Position numbers and translations under genes: made by a program. Positions 42,446 to 52,277 of a DNA stretch of 64,000 nucleotides are shown piece by piece. The first letter of the stretch is position 1; each line of letters begins with the position of its first letter. The notes beneath the pieces are model-generated. The model did no database searches, was not told the origin of the DNA, and saw nothing but the letters and a program-made list of their open reading frames with translations. This stretch comes from an uncultured Lachnospiraceae bacterium (lineage in GTDB: Bacteria > Bacillota > Clostridia > Lachnospirales > Lachnospiraceae). Location: contig CAMUXE010000004.1 in the NCBI GenBank assembly GCA_947164605.1, positions 62,001 through 126,000 on the forward strand, given 5' to 3'.

Positions 42446-43216
42446 ATGAATCAAAATGAACTTAAGAATATTCTGGCTGATTTTAAGGCTGGAAATATTG
42501 ATGAAGATAAGGTCTTATTGAGTCTTAAAGAAAAGCCCTTCACAGAACTTGATTATGCAAAAATAGATAACCACAGAAGCTTAAGACAGGGTGTGAGTGA
42601 GGTTATCTATGGCGCATCAAAGACTCCTGAGCAAATATTAGGCATAGTTGAATCTATGCTTGAAATGGAAGAGAAGACAATAATCATAACAAGGATGAAG
42701 GAAGAGGCCTTCACTTATCTGAGTCAAAAAATAGGTTATAAGCATAAGCTAAGCTATGAGAAATTAAGTCAAATGTGCTTGGTAGGTTCCAAACCAAAAG
42801 CTGACGGTATTGGAAAAATAGTTGTTGTTACAGGAGGCACGAGTGACATGAAAGTCGCTGAGGAAGCTGCCATAACAGCTGAAGCCCTGGGAAATGAGGT
42901 TGTGAGACTTTATGATTGTGGAGTTGCAGGACTCCACAGGCTTCTATCTAACCTTGATGACTTGATGGATGCCACTGTGGTTATCGCAATTGCTGGAATG
43001 GAAGGTGCCTTGGCCAGTGTTGTTGGCGGACTAGTAGACTGTCCGGTTATTGGAGTTCCAACTTCAGTTGGCTATGGAGCTAGCTTTAATGGCCTTTCAG
43101 CTCTTTTGTCAATGTTGAATTCTTGTGCATCAGGAGTAAGTGTAGTCAACATAGACAATGGCTTTGGAGCGGCATACCAGGCCAGTATGATTAATCATAT
43201 CAAATTAAAGAAATAG
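42446..43216 (+). CDS. larB: LarB, nickel-pincer cofactor synthesis carboxylase/hydrolase
   Basis: LarB carboxylates nicotinic acid adenine dinucleotide and releases AMP in the first step of the nickel-pincer nucleotide cofactor. The 256-residue protein starts at ATG 42446 after TGGAGA; ATG 42434 overlaps that site. The C-terminal half is PurE/AIR-carboxylase-like: VVVTGGTSDMKVAEEAAITA, YDCGVAGLHRLL, AIAGMEGALASVVGG, VIGVPTSVGYG. The N-terminal part (GVSEVIYGASKTPEQI) is the family's own domain. It is first in larB-larC-larE, with larC eight bases downstream. Confidence 0.93.
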   Translation: MNQNELKNILADFKAGNIDEDKVLLSLKEKPFTELDYAKIDNHRSLRQGVSEVIYGASKTPEQILGIVESMLEMEEKTIIITRMKEEAFTYLSQKIGYKHKLSYEKLSQMCLVGSKPKADGIGKIVVVTGGTSDMKVAEEAAITAEALGNEVVRLYDCGVAGLHRLLSNLDDLMDATVVIAIAGMEGALASVVGGLVDCPVIGVPTSVGYGASFNGLSALLSMLNSCASGVSVVNIDNGFGAAYQASMINHIKLKK

Positions 43217-43224
43217 GAGTAGCT

Positions 43225-44490
43225 ATGAGAGAATTATATATAGATGCGAGTATGGGAGCGGCTGGTGATATGCTCTCTGCAGCTCTTTTTGACCTCCTGG
43301 ATGAAGACCTAAAGGGACAGGCCCTTATAAGACTTAATAATTCTGGCTTAAAGGGAGTTAGATATATAGCTGAATTGGCCTATCATGAAGAATTTAAGGG
43401 CTTAAGTTTTAGAGTTGAGATAGATGGCAGGGAGGAAGGCCAGCACGAGCATGAGCACGAACACGAACATGAGCATGAACATGAGCATGAACATGAATAC
43501 GAGCATGAGCATGAACATGAGCATAGTCACGAGCACAGAAGCTTGGCTCAGGTCATGGAGATTATAGATGGCCTAAATTACGACAAGGAAATAATCGATA
43601 AGATAAAAGAAGTTTATCAAATCCTTGCGAAAGCTGAGAGCAAGGCTCATGGAGTCAGCGTCGCAGAGGTTCATTTCCATGAAGTTGGAATGATGGATGC
43701 CATAGCTGATATAAGTGCTGTTGCTTATTTGTTCTCACTTTTAAAAGTTGACAGGGTTTATACTTCAGATATAAATGTTGGCAATGGCCATGTTCACTGC
43801 GCTCATGGAATATTACCTGTGCCAGCACCAGCTACTGAGTTTATTATTCAGGATTTGCCTTATTATAAGAGCTCATATATGACTGAACTTTTAACTCCGA
43901 CAGGGGCTGCCCTTATAAAGGTGTATACAGACAAATTCTTGTCAAAAGACGAATTTTATAAAAGACAGAGTGGGGCTTATAGACAGGGCCATGGTTTTGG
44001 CAAAAAGAAGTTTAAGGATGTGGCAAATGCTGTGTCTATCGCTCTTTTTGACACTGAAAAGGACCATATCGTTGAACTCAACGCTAATATTGATGATATG
44101 ACAGCTGAAGATATAGGCGCTATATATGATGAGCTCTATAAGGCTGGTTGCCTGGAAGCTTTTATAAGTCCATGTTATATGAAGAAGAACAGGCCGGCTT
44201 TTCTTCTGACAGTTCTTGTAAAAAAAGAGAATGAAGAAAAATTGGTTGAGGTTATATTTAAGCATACTACAAGCATTGGAATTAGAAAAAAACTCTGTCA
44301 GAGATATATTCTAAACAGAGAAGAAGAGGAATATCAGTCTAGCCTAGGTAAGGTTAGAATCAAGCACTCATGGGGATATGGCTCAGATAAGTACAAGTAT
44401 GAGCATGATGATCTCTTAAGAATTGCTAATGAACATGATATGTCTCTTGCACAGGTTAGAAAAGTGATAGACAGTGAACTAGATAAGTGA
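43225..44490 (+). CDS. larC: LarC, nickel insertion protein of the pincer cofactor
   Basis: LarC is a cyclometallase that inserts nickel into the sulfur-bearing cofactor. The 421-residue frame contains both LarC1 and LarC2 parts without the programmed frameshift known from Lactobacillus plantarum. It begins ELYIDASMGAAGDMLSAALF; the centre has VHFHEVGMMDAIADISAV and TPTGAALIKVY; the C-terminal part has NANIDDMTAEDIGAIYDELY. Residues of about 73-104 are almost only His-Glu dipeptides, a likely nickel store or binding arm. AGGAG precedes the ATG. Confidence 0.93.
   Translation: MRELYIDASMGAAGDMLSAALFDLLDEDLKGQALIRLNNSGLKGVRYIAELAYHEEFKGLSFRVEIDGREEGQHEHEHEHEHEHEHEHEHEYEHEHEHEHSHEHRSLAQVMEIIDGLNYDKEIIDKIKEVYQILAKAESKAHGVSVAEVHFHEVGMMDAIADISAVAYLFSLLKVDRVYTSDINVGNGHVHCAHGILPVPAPATEFIIQDLPYYKSSYMTELLTPTGAALIKVYTDKFLSKDEFYKRQSGAYRQGHGFGKKKFKDVANAVSIALFDTEKDHIVELNANIDDMTAEDIGAIYDELYKAGCLEAFISPCYMKKNRPAFLLTVLVKKENEEKLVEVIFKHTTSIGIRKKLCQRYILNREEEEYQSSLGKVRIKHSWGYGSDKYKYEHDDLLRIANEHDMSLAQVRKVIDSELDK
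43444..43536 (+). repeat. CAYGAR microsatellite encoding a His-Glu tract
   Basis: About fifteen 6-bp units of CAC/CAT GAG/GAA. The tract encodes (HE)n with one EYE and one HSH break. It is in frame in larC. Confidence 0.9.
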
Positions 44491-44546
44491 TGATTTAAAT
44501 CTGATAATAAGTGGAAGAGTCAATAATACAGATTGAAAGTGAAAAT

Positions 44547-45377
44547 ATGAATAATAGTTTAGAAATCAAGACTAATGAAGAATTGATGGAAAATTTAAGA
44601 GCATACCTTAGAGAATTGGATAGCCTTGCAGTTGCCTTCTCAGGTGGAGTGGATTCAACATTTTTGGCTAAGCTTGCCCACGATGAGCTTGGAGATAAAA
44701 TGGTCTGCATCACTGCAAAAGATGAGTCATATCCTGAAAGAGAGCTCAATGAAGCCATAGAGTTTTGCAAGGCTGAAGGAATACGCCATATTATAATTGA
44801 GCGCAATGAGCTTGAAATTGATGGCTTTAGCTCAAATCCTAAAAACCGTTGCTATCTGTGTAAGAGATCGCTTTTTACTGAGCTCTTAGAAGTCGCTAAT
44901 AAAGAAGGCCTTAAGTATGTATGTGAGGGCTCTAATTTAGACGATACTGGAGATTACAGACCAGGTTTAGTAGCTGTAGCAGAGCTAGGTATTAAATCTC
45001 CTTTGAAAGATACAGGATTTAAGAAGCTTTTTATCAGGGAAGAGTCGAAAAAATTGGGACTTAAGACTTGGGATAAACCTGCCTATGCCTGTCTTGCTTC
45101 AAGGTTTGTATATGGACAGACAATAACTAGCGAGAAGCTTCAAATGGTAGGTTTGGCTGAACAGTACCTTTTTGATATGGGATTTAAGCAGTTTAGAGTA
45201 AGAATTCATGACAATCTGGCAAGAATTGAGATTATGCCTGATGAATTTGAAAAAATCATAAAGGAAGATTTGAGACTAGCTATATATGACAAGTTGAAGA
45301 CTCTAGGCTTTGCATATGTCACACTTGATCTTATGGGCTATAGAACTGGTTCTATGAATGAAACTCTAGCAAAGTAA
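44547..45377 (+). CDS. larE: LarE, ATP-dependent sulfur transferase of the pincer cofactor
   Basis: LarE adenylates the LarB product and donates sulfur to make the thiocarboxylates that bind nickel. The 276-residue protein from ATG 44547 has the PP-loop VAFSGGVDSTFLAKLAHDE and the family blocks NPKNRCYLCKRSLF, VCEGSNLDDTGDYRPG, SPLKDTGF and AYACLASRF. The Cys in ACLASR lies in the region of the sulfur-donor Cys of the family; extra Cys residues in RCYLCK mean an iron-sulfur-type donor cannot be excluded. GTG 44511 would add 12 residues but lacks a ribosome site. Last gene of the lar cluster; larA is not in the window. Confidence 0.92.
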   Translation: MNNSLEIKTNEELMENLRAYLRELDSLAVAFSGGVDSTFLAKLAHDELGDKMVCITAKDESYPERELNEAIEFCKAEGIRHIIIERNELEIDGFSSNPKNRCYLCKRSLFTELLEVANKEGLKYVCEGSNLDDTGDYRPGLVAVAELGIKSPLKDTGFKKLFIREESKKLGLKTWDKPAYACLASRFVYGQTITSEKLQMVGLAEQYLFDMGFKQFRVRIHDNLARIEIMPDEFEKIIKEDLRLAIYDKLKTLGFAYVTLDLMGYRTGSMNETLAK

Positions 45378-45486
45378 AGATTGTAAAATTAGAATCCATC
45401 GTAAAAGGCTAAAAAGAATAGTAATCAAGTACGAGCATAAAATTACAAGAAAAAGTTGAAAAAATTCAAAAAAGAACAAAAAATGC

Positions 45487-45515
45487 TTGAAAAAATGATT
45501 TGATAAGAATATAAT
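45487..45515 (+). promoter_or_regulatory. Promoter of fucO
   Basis: TTGAAA (45487-45492), a 17-base spacer and TATAAT (45510-45515), 45 bases before the ATG. fucO is therefore likely a unit separate from larBCE. Confidence 0.82.
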
Positions 45516-45559
45516 AAGTATAGTTTTTAGATTTTATTTACGAAAGGGGTTTTACAATT

Positions 45560-46705
45560 ATGGCAAACAGAATTTCACTCAATGCAACATCTTATCACGG
45601 CGAAGGCGCAATTAACGAGATCGTAAATGAAGTTAATTCAAGAGGTTTTAAAAAAGCATTTGTCGCATCTGATCCTGATCTTATCAAGTTTGGTGTGACT
45701 GCTAAGGTTACAGATCTTCTTGAAAAAGCAGGTTTAGCTTACGAAATCTATTCAGATATTAAGCCAAATCCAACAATCGAGAATGTTAAAAATGGTGTCA
45801 CAGCTTTTAAAAATTCAGGTGCTGATTATATCATTGCTGTTGGTGGCGGATCATCTATGGATACATCTAAGGCAATTGGAATCATTATTACCAATCCTGA
45901 ATTTGAGGATGTTAGAAGCCTTGAGGGAGTAGCTCCAACTAAGAATCCTTGTGTTCCAATAATAGCAGTTCCTACAACAGCAGGTACAGCTGCTGAGGTT
46001 ACAATCAACTACGTAATCACTGATGTTGAGAAGGAACGTAAATTCGTATGTGTTGATACTCACGATATGCCTATTGTTGCTGTCGTAGATCCACAGATGA
46101 TGTCAAGCATGCCAAAGGGTCTTACAGCTGCAACTGGTATGGATGCCCTCACACATGCAATTGAAGGCTATACAACAAGAGGCGCCTGGGAGATGACAGA
46201 TATGTTCCATCTTGAGGCAATAAGACTTATCTCTAAGTATCTTCGCTCTGCAGTTAATAACGAGAAGGAAGGAAGAGAAGGAATGGCTCTTGGCCAGTAT
46301 ATTGCTGGAATGGGCTTCTCAAATGTTGGTCTTGGTATTGACCACTCTATGGCACACACTCTGAGCGCACATTATGATACACCTCACGGTGTTGCATGTG
46401 CTTCACTTCTTCCAATTTCTATGGAGTTTAACAGAGAGTTCACTGGTGAAAAGTACAGAGAGATAGCCAGAGCTATGGGAGTTGAAGGCGTTGATTCAAT
46501 GTCACAGGAAGAGTACAGAGATGCAGCTATTGAGGCCGTAAAGAAGCTTTCTAGCGATGTAGGTATCAATCCTAAGAATGAGAAGATTAAAGAAGAAGAT
46601 CTTGATCAGCTTGCATGCGATGCACTCAACGATGCTTGCTATCCAGGTAACCCAAGAGAGGCTACTAAGGAGCAGGTGATTGAGATGTTTAAAATGTTGA
46701 TGTAA
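45560..46705 (+). CDS. fucO: Lactaldehyde reductase / 1,2-propanediol oxidoreductase (iron-dependent ADH)
   Basis: The enzyme reduces lactaldehyde to 1,2-propanediol with NADH, the end step of anaerobic fucose and rhamnose use. The 381-residue protein follows E. coli FucO almost block by block: VGGGSSMDTSKAIGIIITNP, VPTTAGTAAEVTINYVIT, ATGMDALTHAIEGYTTRGAW, ALGQYIAGMGFSNVGLG. The iron ligands are the Asp and His of DALTHAIEG and the later His residues (DHSMAH, DTPHG). AAAGGGG precedes the ATG. It has its own promoter and a terminator. The neighbouring lar genes also concern three-carbon hydroxy compounds, but a functional link is inference. Confidence 0.9.
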   Translation: MANRISLNATSYHGEGAINEIVNEVNSRGFKKAFVASDPDLIKFGVTAKVTDLLEKAGLAYEIYSDIKPNPTIENVKNGVTAFKNSGADYIIAVGGGSSMDTSKAIGIIITNPEFEDVRSLEGVAPTKNPCVPIIAVPTTAGTAAEVTINYVITDVEKERKFVCVDTHDMPIVAVVDPQMMSSMPKGLTAATGMDALTHAIEGYTTRGAWEMTDMFHLEAIRLISKYLRSAVNNEKEGREGMALGQYIAGMGFSNVGLGIDHSMAHTLSAHYDTPHGVACASLLPISMEFNREFTGEKYREIARAMGVEGVDSMSQEEYRDAAIEAVKKLSSDVGINPKNEKIKEEDLDQLACDALNDACYPGNPREATKEQVIEMFKMLM

Positions 46706-46755
46706 GATTTTTAAAGCTACTTATATATTAAGATATAAGCCATTTACAATAAGTA

Positions 46756-46798
46756 AAAAAATGTCCCATAGCTTAAGGCTATGGGACTTTTTTTTACT
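46756..46798. terminator. Bidirectional terminator between fucO and the AEC gene
   Basis: A 10-bp stem GTCCCATAGC / GCTATGGGAC (46763-46772, 46778-46787) has eight T after it on the plus strand and a run of seven A before it, which is T on the minus strand. Confidence 0.92.
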
Positions 46799-46819
46799 TA
46801 AATTTTTTAAAGCCGGCTT

Positions 46820-47746
46820 TTAAACCTTTAAAGTCAAAAGGAAGGCCCAGAATGGCAGAAGTATAATACTTAAAAATGTTGTGATTACAACTGCTACGGC
46901 GGCTAGATCTTCATCATATTTAAATTCGACGGCAAAGACTGAACTGATTGCTGCTGTTGGACAGGCGGCAAGGATGAAAACTATTTGAGCATATACTCCA
47001 TGTCCTTTAGTCAAAATTAAGACTAAAAAAGTAATGGCAGGAATAATCAAACTTCTGCTGACTATGATTAAGAAGAGATAGATATTTTTGAAAAGCTTTT
47101 TAATATCAGTGTCTGCGATAATCATTCCAGTTATTATCATGGAAAGTGGAGTGTTAAGTGTTGCAATATTGCCTATTGGCTTAGAAATAATATCTGGTAT
47201 TGGCAGCTTGGCCAAATATATGATTAAGCCAAGAAATACAGATATAATGGCAGGTTGAGTTATTATAGTTTTTAACTGCTTTTTAGGGTCCTTATTTCCG
47301 CTCAAAACACTGTAGCCTAAACTCCATAAGAGGATGTTGAAGGATGTTACAAAGGCTGATGCGTAAATTAAACCTTCTCTTCCGTACATAGCCTCAATTA
47401 AAGGAAAGCCCATATAGGCACAATTAGAAAAGGCGCTGGCAAAAAAGATAATATTTTTGTCTCTTATTTTGATTTTGCGGCATATAATAAAGGCTATAAG
47501 GCAGGATAGGAGCAGGAAAGAAAAAGAGTAGATTAAAGTCTTTATCAAATCAGATAGAATTTTTGGATCAAATTCCATCATATAAGAATCGATAATCAGG
47601 CAAGGAACGACTAATTTCATCAATAGGTCGGAAAATGCGTTTTTATATTCTAATTTGAATAAGTGAAATTTGACAGCGATAAAACCTGAAAATATAAGAA
47701 TAAAGAGAACAATAACTTGTTTCATAGTGATAAGTGCAAGATTCAT
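46820..47746 (-). CDS. AEC-family transporter (auxin efflux carrier type)
   Basis: A 308-residue membrane protein with about ten helices in two repeats, typical of the AEC family that exports or exchanges malate and other organic anions in bacteria. Visible marks: SNCAYMGFPLIEAMYG in the centre, PLSMIITGMIIADTDI, and AACPTAAISSVFAVEFKYDE near the end. A perfect AGGAGG precedes the ATG on the minus strand. Substrate unknown. It is transcribed alone, ending at the bidirectional terminator. Confidence 0.9.
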   Translation of the reverse strand: MNLALITMKQVIVLFILIFSGFIAVKFHLFKLEYKNAFSDLLMKLVVPCLIIDSYMMEFDPKILSDLIKTLIYSFSFLLLSCLIAFIICRKIKIRDKNIIFFASAFSNCAYMGFPLIEAMYGREGLIYASAFVTSFNILLWSLGYSVLSGNKDPKKQLKTIITQPAIISVFLGLIIYLAKLPIPDIISKPIGNIATLNTPLSMIITGMIIADTDIKKLFKNIYLFLIIVSRSLIIPAITFLVLILTKGHGVYAQIVFILAACPTAAISSVFAVEFKYDEDLAAVAVVITTFLSIILLPFWAFLLTLKV

Positions 47747-47768
47747 TTGAAATACCTCCTAATGTGCT

Positions 47769-47797
47769 ATATTATTGATTAATGGAGATTTAGTCAA
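47769..47797 (-). promoter_or_regulatory. Promoter of the AEC transporter gene
   Basis: On the minus strand, TTGACT (47797-47792), a 17-base spacer and TAATAT (47774-47769). Confidence 0.78.
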
Positions 47798-47862
47798 GTG
47801 AATTTCATCTTGTAAATTATATGTATTTTAAAAAATCTGTAAGACTAATTGTTGGAGGCAAA

Positions 47863-49179
47863 ATGAGGGCAAATATCTTAGATTTTGGGGCTAAAAGTCA
47901 GGAGGATTTCCTGAATACAGACGCAATACAAAAAGCTATTGACTATGTCAATGAAAATGGAGGAGGCCAGGTAGTTATACCGGCAGGGGATTATTTGAGC
48001 GGGGCCCTTTGCCTAAAGTCAAACATAGACTTTCATCTTGAAGCTGGAGCCTGTCTTATTTCGAGCTTGACGGAAGAGGATTTTCCAAAATTTATGGATG
48101 ATTTTGAAGATGACAATGAGGATACAGGCTGGGAGGACGGCTGTTTTCTTATGGCCAGACATGAGACTAATATCAGTATCACTGGCCTTGGCAAGATTGA
48201 TGGCAGAGGAAGGGAGGTCTTTTATGAGGACGATGATGATGGTGGAAGCCATGAGAGCCCTCTCAAAGTTAAAGGCTTTAGACCTCGAATGTCCTTCTTT
48301 GAGGATGTCTCCGGCTTGACTGTAAAAAATGTATGCTTTTATGATTCTGCATTTTGGACTCTGCATATGGCTGGATGTAAGGATGTTCTTATCGATGGAG
48401 TTAAGATTCTTAATAATGACAGAGGACCTAACAATGATGGTATAGACCCGGATTCATGCCAAAGGGTACAGATAAGAAATTGTAATATATCATGTGCTGA
48501 TGACTGTATTGTCGTTAAAACGACTGAGCCAATGTCTAAGCTCTACGGGCCATCTTGCGATATTTTAATATCGGATTGTATACTCTATTCCCACTCATCT
48601 GCCTTAAAGATTGGCACTGAGACTTGGGGGCCTATTTATAATGTATCTATGCATGATTGTATAATAAAAGACTCAACTAGAGCCGTTGGCATATGGTCAA
48701 GGGATGGCGGTGAGATTCATGATATATACATACATCATATCTTTGGCAATACGCTAAGATACGCTGATAGAAAAAAGCAAGACTCCAAAGTAGTAGTTTG
48801 GTGGGGGAAAGGTGAGCCGGTCTTTATTAGTTCAAGCAAAAGGGCAAATGTTGATAGACTTCCAGGCAAGATTTATAAGATATATTTTGATCATCTTGAT
48901 TTAAAATGTGAGGGCCCTTTCTTGATCTTAGGCGAAAAGTATTCACCTATTAATGGCATTTCGGTCTCGGATTCACATTTCCTTTTTACAAAACAAGGTA
49001 GCTTGCTCCCTGATTGCATAGATGAACAGCCATCTGTCAGGGGAATACACAAGGAAAAACTGGCTTGTGTCATGCTAAGAGATGCTAGGGATTGTCAGTT
49101 CTTAAGAACAAGTTTTGACGTGAATCAGAGCCTTGAGCCTTATATTGAAAGCTCTTGCAGGGATATGAGCAAGGACTGA
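47863..49179 (+). CDS. Glycoside hydrolase family 28 (polygalacturonase-like)
   Basis: The protein has 438 residues from ATG 47863 (TTGGAGG upstream; the ATG at 47821 has no such site). Right-handed beta-helix proteins of GH28 cut galacturonic-acid polymers. ILDFGAKSQEDFLNTDAIQK and GGGQVVIPAGDYLSG form the start. NDGIDPDSCQRVQIRNC and ADDCIVVKT carry the catalytic Asp residues. The usual GHG segment reads SSALKIGTETWG and the RIK region IWSRDGG, as in the intracellular clostridial branch. There is no signal peptide, so it would act on imported oligosaccharides, in keeping with an exo-acting enzyme. Confidence 0.87.
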   Translation: MRANILDFGAKSQEDFLNTDAIQKAIDYVNENGGGQVVIPAGDYLSGALCLKSNIDFHLEAGACLISSLTEEDFPKFMDDFEDDNEDTGWEDGCFLMARHETNISITGLGKIDGRGREVFYEDDDDGGSHESPLKVKGFRPRMSFFEDVSGLTVKNVCFYDSAFWTLHMAGCKDVLIDGVKILNNDRGPNNDGIDPDSCQRVQIRNCNISCADDCIVVKTTEPMSKLYGPSCDILISDCILYSHSSALKIGTETWGPIYNVSMHDCIIKDSTRAVGIWSRDGGEIHDIYIHHIFGNTLRYADRKKQDSKVVVWWGKGEPVFISSSKRANVDRLPGKIYKIYFDHLDLKCEGPFLILGEKYSPINGISVSDSHFLFTKQGSLLPDCIDEQPSVRGIHKEKLACVMLRDARDCQFLRTSFDVNQSLEPYIESSCRDMSKD

Positions 49180-49307
49180 TTTGGATTATAATAAATGCAT
49201 GGAAAAGATTGCCCAAAATACAAGGGATAAGGCAAAAATTGCATGCAAAAAAAGATTAAAAAATAAAGATGGAAAATATTGATGAAGCAAGTGGATGGAG
49301 CTTGAAG

Positions 49308-50219
49308 ATGGAAAAGGAAATGGAGAATAAGATGGAAAAGAAGAATTCGCTTGGAAAAGGAATAGCCTGTATTTTGACAGCTGCCTTTTTCTTTTCAATG
49401 ATGACTATGTTTGTTAGATTGGCAGGCAATTTGCCAACTTTTGAAAAAGCTTTTTTTAGAAACTTTGTTGCTGTTTTTGTAGCAATAATAGCTATTTTAA
49501 GATCGAAGGATGGTTTTAAGAAGAGCATTAAAATTGAAAATAAAAATATTGCCTTACTTTTTTTTAGATGTCTTTTTGGAACATTCGGCCTTATATGCAA
49601 CTTTTATGCAATAGACAAGATAAATATAGCAGATGCTAATATGCTCAATAAACTTTCGCCTTTTTTTGCCATTATTATGTCAATATTTATAATTAAAGAG
49701 ATTCCAAAAAAGAATGATATTATTGCAGTTATATGTGCCTTTGTGGGAGCCCTTTTTGTAATAAAGCCAAGTGGTAATGCTGAGCTTTTGCCAGCTTTGA
49801 TAGGACTATTGGGCGGTTTCTTGGCTGGTAGTGCCTACACATGTGTTAGATTGTTAGGTGTTAGGGGAGTTAAAGGGCCTGTCATAGTTTTGGCTTTTTC
49901 GCTTTTTTCTTGCCTGACAACATTTCCTTTGTTTCTTCTTGATTTTGAGCCAATGTCAATTGAACAGTTCTTATGCCTTTTGGCAGCAGGACTTGTGGCT
50001 TCGATTGCACAGTTTGCAATAACAGCTGCATATAAGTATGCACCGGCTAGGGAAATATCAGTATTTGATTACAGCCAGATAGTATTTGCCACAATATGGG
50101 GGGCTTGTATTTTTGGAGAGATCCCAGATATCTACAGCTTTATAGGCTATGGAATTATATTTTTGACTGTAATTATTCGCTGGTTATATTTGAAAAGAGT
50201 TACAAGACTAGCTGAATAG
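49308..50219 (+). CDS. EamA/DMT-family transporter
   Basis: A drug/metabolite-type transporter with ten helices in two EamA repeats (first from ACILTAAFFFSMMTMFVRLA, second from GLLGGFLAGSAYTCVRLLG). FFRNFVAVFVAI and AREISVFDYSQIVFATIWG are family-typical. The start is uncertain: ATG 49308 (after GGATGGAG) is chosen; 49269 and 49332 are alternatives, all within a Met/Glu/Lys-rich leader. It follows the GH28 gene but no link is evident. Substrate unknown. Confidence 0.87.
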   Translation: MEKEMENKMEKKNSLGKGIACILTAAFFFSMMTMFVRLAGNLPTFEKAFFRNFVAVFVAIIAILRSKDGFKKSIKIENKNIALLFFRCLFGTFGLICNFYAIDKINIADANMLNKLSPFFAIIMSIFIIKEIPKKNDIIAVICAFVGALFVIKPSGNAELLPALIGLLGGFLAGSAYTCVRLLGVRGVKGPVIVLAFSLFSCLTTFPLFLLDFEPMSIEQFLCLLAAGLVASIAQFAITAAYKYAPAREISVFDYSQIVFATIWGACIFGEIPDIYSFIGYGIIFLTVIIRWLYLKRVTRLAE

Positions 50220-50363
50220 CGCATTTCAATTAATTTATGCTAATGGCTTTCATTTATGTGCTTTATGAGACATAAACCAATTGTGCTATATTACAAATAA
50301 AAATAAATGTGATAAAAAAATTATAAAAGTTAATCAAAATAAAGCAAAATATGCTATTGCTTG

Positions 50364-50392
50364 TTGAGAATAGGCCTTGAGTTTGATATTAT
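50364..50392 (+). promoter_or_regulatory. Promoter of the two-chemoreceptor operon
   Basis: TTGAGA (50364-50369), a 17-base spacer and TATTAT (50387-50392). I looked for a flagellar sigma factor box (TAAA, then GCCGATAA) and did not find one. Confidence 0.6.
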
Positions 50393-50436
50393 TTATATAT
50401 AGGTTTTACTATAAAAATTGACTTGGAGGTTTATTC

Positions 50437-52266
50437 ATGGATGAAAAAAAGAAAATTAAGGAAATAAGAAAAGAGATTAAGGCTGACATTAAGGAGACTA
50501 AAAAGACAACGCCTTTTCTTAAAACTATTACCTTTCAGGTGTTTGCAATTAATTTGGTGATTTTATTAGCCTTCTCGGCATTTTCATTCTTTGTAATTAG
50601 AAGTATGAAAAATATGGTCTTATCTTCAATTGACGCAGCTACTAACCAGGCTGAGACTATTAGAACAGAGGGCAGATTAAGAGACAAGACAACAAGCATA
50701 CAAGGCTATGTGCAGACAATTTTGGGCTATTCAATATCTGGAGATAGTACAGAAGTTAAGAATAGAATAAGCGAAAATATTAAATACATCAATGATACTG
50801 AAAAAGCTATAAATGAAGACATTAAGTTTTTGGAGACAAGTGTTGTTGCCACTCAGCTTCCAGAAGGAAAACAGCAGGTAGCTGAATTAAGAGCTGATGT
50901 TGAGGCTTATATTGCAGTTGTTGATTCTATTAAAGACGCAGTCAGTGAGGGCAATATACAAAAAGCTTTGAGTATGTCTACTCAATACACTAATTCATAT
51001 GAAAAATTAGGATCTTCTTATGACGATGTCGAAAAATCAATAGATACTTTGATTGGTGGACTTGATTCATTTTTGAACTCAATGTTTATTAAGGTTGAAA
51101 TCAATGTAATAGTAGTTCTTGTTATTGTAATAGCTATTATAATCCTAAGTATCTTACTTAGCTATTTTAGAATAAGCCGTGTCATTGCAAGGATTTCTAC
51201 TGCAGTAAATGAAATAGTTGAAAATATTAACAATAACAAGGGTGATCTCACACAGAGGATTAAGGTAAAGACAACAACTGAATTGTCAAGTATTGTTGAT
51301 GGCTTAAATACATTTATCGAGACTTTACAGACGATTATCAGAGGAGCTAAAGATGGTTCTCAGGTGCTTACAGCTTCTTCTGATTCCATGAATACACAGG
51401 TTCAGAAAGTATCTGATAATATCACTAACACATCTGCTGCACTTGAGGAGTTGTCAGCAGGTATGGATACTGTTGCATCTACTGCAGAACAGATCAATGA
51501 AAAGTTAGATGACGTTAAAACTGCTGCCAATGAGATTAACAAAGAGGCTGATGAGGGGGCTAAGACAGCTCTTATTATCAGAAAAGAAGCCGACGACATC
51601 AAGACCGATGCCATTAAGAAAAAAGAATTCACTGGTGCAAAGATGGAAGAGCTATCTGGTGTTCTTGAAAGATCAGTTAGGGACAGTGAGAAGGTTAAAC
51701 AGATCAACGACCTGACTAACGAGATTCTTGAGATTGCATCTCAGACAAACCTTTTAGCTCTCAATGCCTCAATTGAGGCTGCAAGAGCTGGTGAGGCCGG
51801 CAGAGGCTTTGCTGTAGTTGCTACAGAAATCAGCACACTTGCTGAGAGTTCAAGACAGACTGCAGGTAATATCCAGAATATCAGTGCTGATGTAACACAG
51901 GCTGTTAAGGATCTTGCAGATAATGCACTTGAGGTTATTGATTTTATCAACAAGACTGTTATAGCCGATTATGACAACTATGTTGATACTTCAAATAAGT
52001 ACGAGAACTCAGCTCTTATTATCGATACAACCCTTGATAAGTTTAAGGAGAAGGCTGATAACTTGATCGAGATTATGAATCAAATGACAGATGCAGTGTA
52101 CTCTATCACAGAATCAGTTAAGGAGAGTTCTGAGGCAATTAACCTGTCTGCAATTAACTCATCTGAAATTGTTGAGGAAGTAGCTGGTATTACAAAAGCT
52201 GTAGACGAGAATAATGAGGTAACTAAGCAGCTTGTAACAAGCACAGAAATGTTCGTAAATCTTTAA
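50437..52266 (+). CDS. Methyl-accepting chemotaxis protein with four-helix-bundle-type sensor
   Basis: A 609-residue protein. A Lys-rich cytoplasmic start (about 1-28) is followed by helix 1 (about 30-52), a helical extracytoplasmic domain (about 55-220, resembling the 4HB_MCP sensor), helix 2 (about 221-241), HAMP ([20 protein letters not shown]) and the signalling domain with tip [20 protein letters not shown] (about 435). The signalling arms carry many Glu and Gln residues for methylation, but sites were not mapped. TTGGAGG precedes the ATG. The second receptor starts 11 bases downstream, so both are expressed together. Confidence 0.92.
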   Translation: MDEKKKIKEIRKEIKADIKETKKTTPFLKTITFQVFAINLVILLAFSAFSFFVIRSMKNMVLSSIDAATNQAETIRTEGRLRDKTTSIQGYVQTILGYSISGDSTEVKNRISENIKYINDTEKAINEDIKFLETSVVATQLPEGKQQVAELRADVEAYIAVVDSIKDAVSEGNIQKALSMSTQYTNSYEKLGSSYDDVEKSIDTLIGGLDSFLNSMFIKVEINVIVVLVIVIAIIILSILLSYFRISRVIARISTAVNEIVENINNNKGDLTQRIKVKTTTELSSIVDGLNTFIETLQTIIRGAKDGSQVLTASSDSMNTQVQKVSDNITNTSAALEELSAGMDTVASTAEQINEKLDDVKTAANEINKEADEGAKTALIIRKEADDIKTDAIKKKEFTGAKMEELSGVLERSVRDSEKVKQINDLTNEILEIASQTNLLALNASIEAARAGEAGRGFAVVATEISTLAESSRQTAGNIQNISADVTQAVKDLADNALEVIDFINKTVIADYDNYVDTSNKYENSALIIDTTLDKFKEKADNLIEIMNQMTDAVYSITESVKESSEAINLSAINSSEIVEEVAGITKAVDENNEVTKQLVTSTEMFVNL

Positions 52267-52277
52267 AGGGGTGGGCT

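Noticed and set aside
43444-43536. CRISPR or other spaced repeat array
   Set aside because: It is a 6-bp coding microsatellite (His-Glu tract) without spacers.
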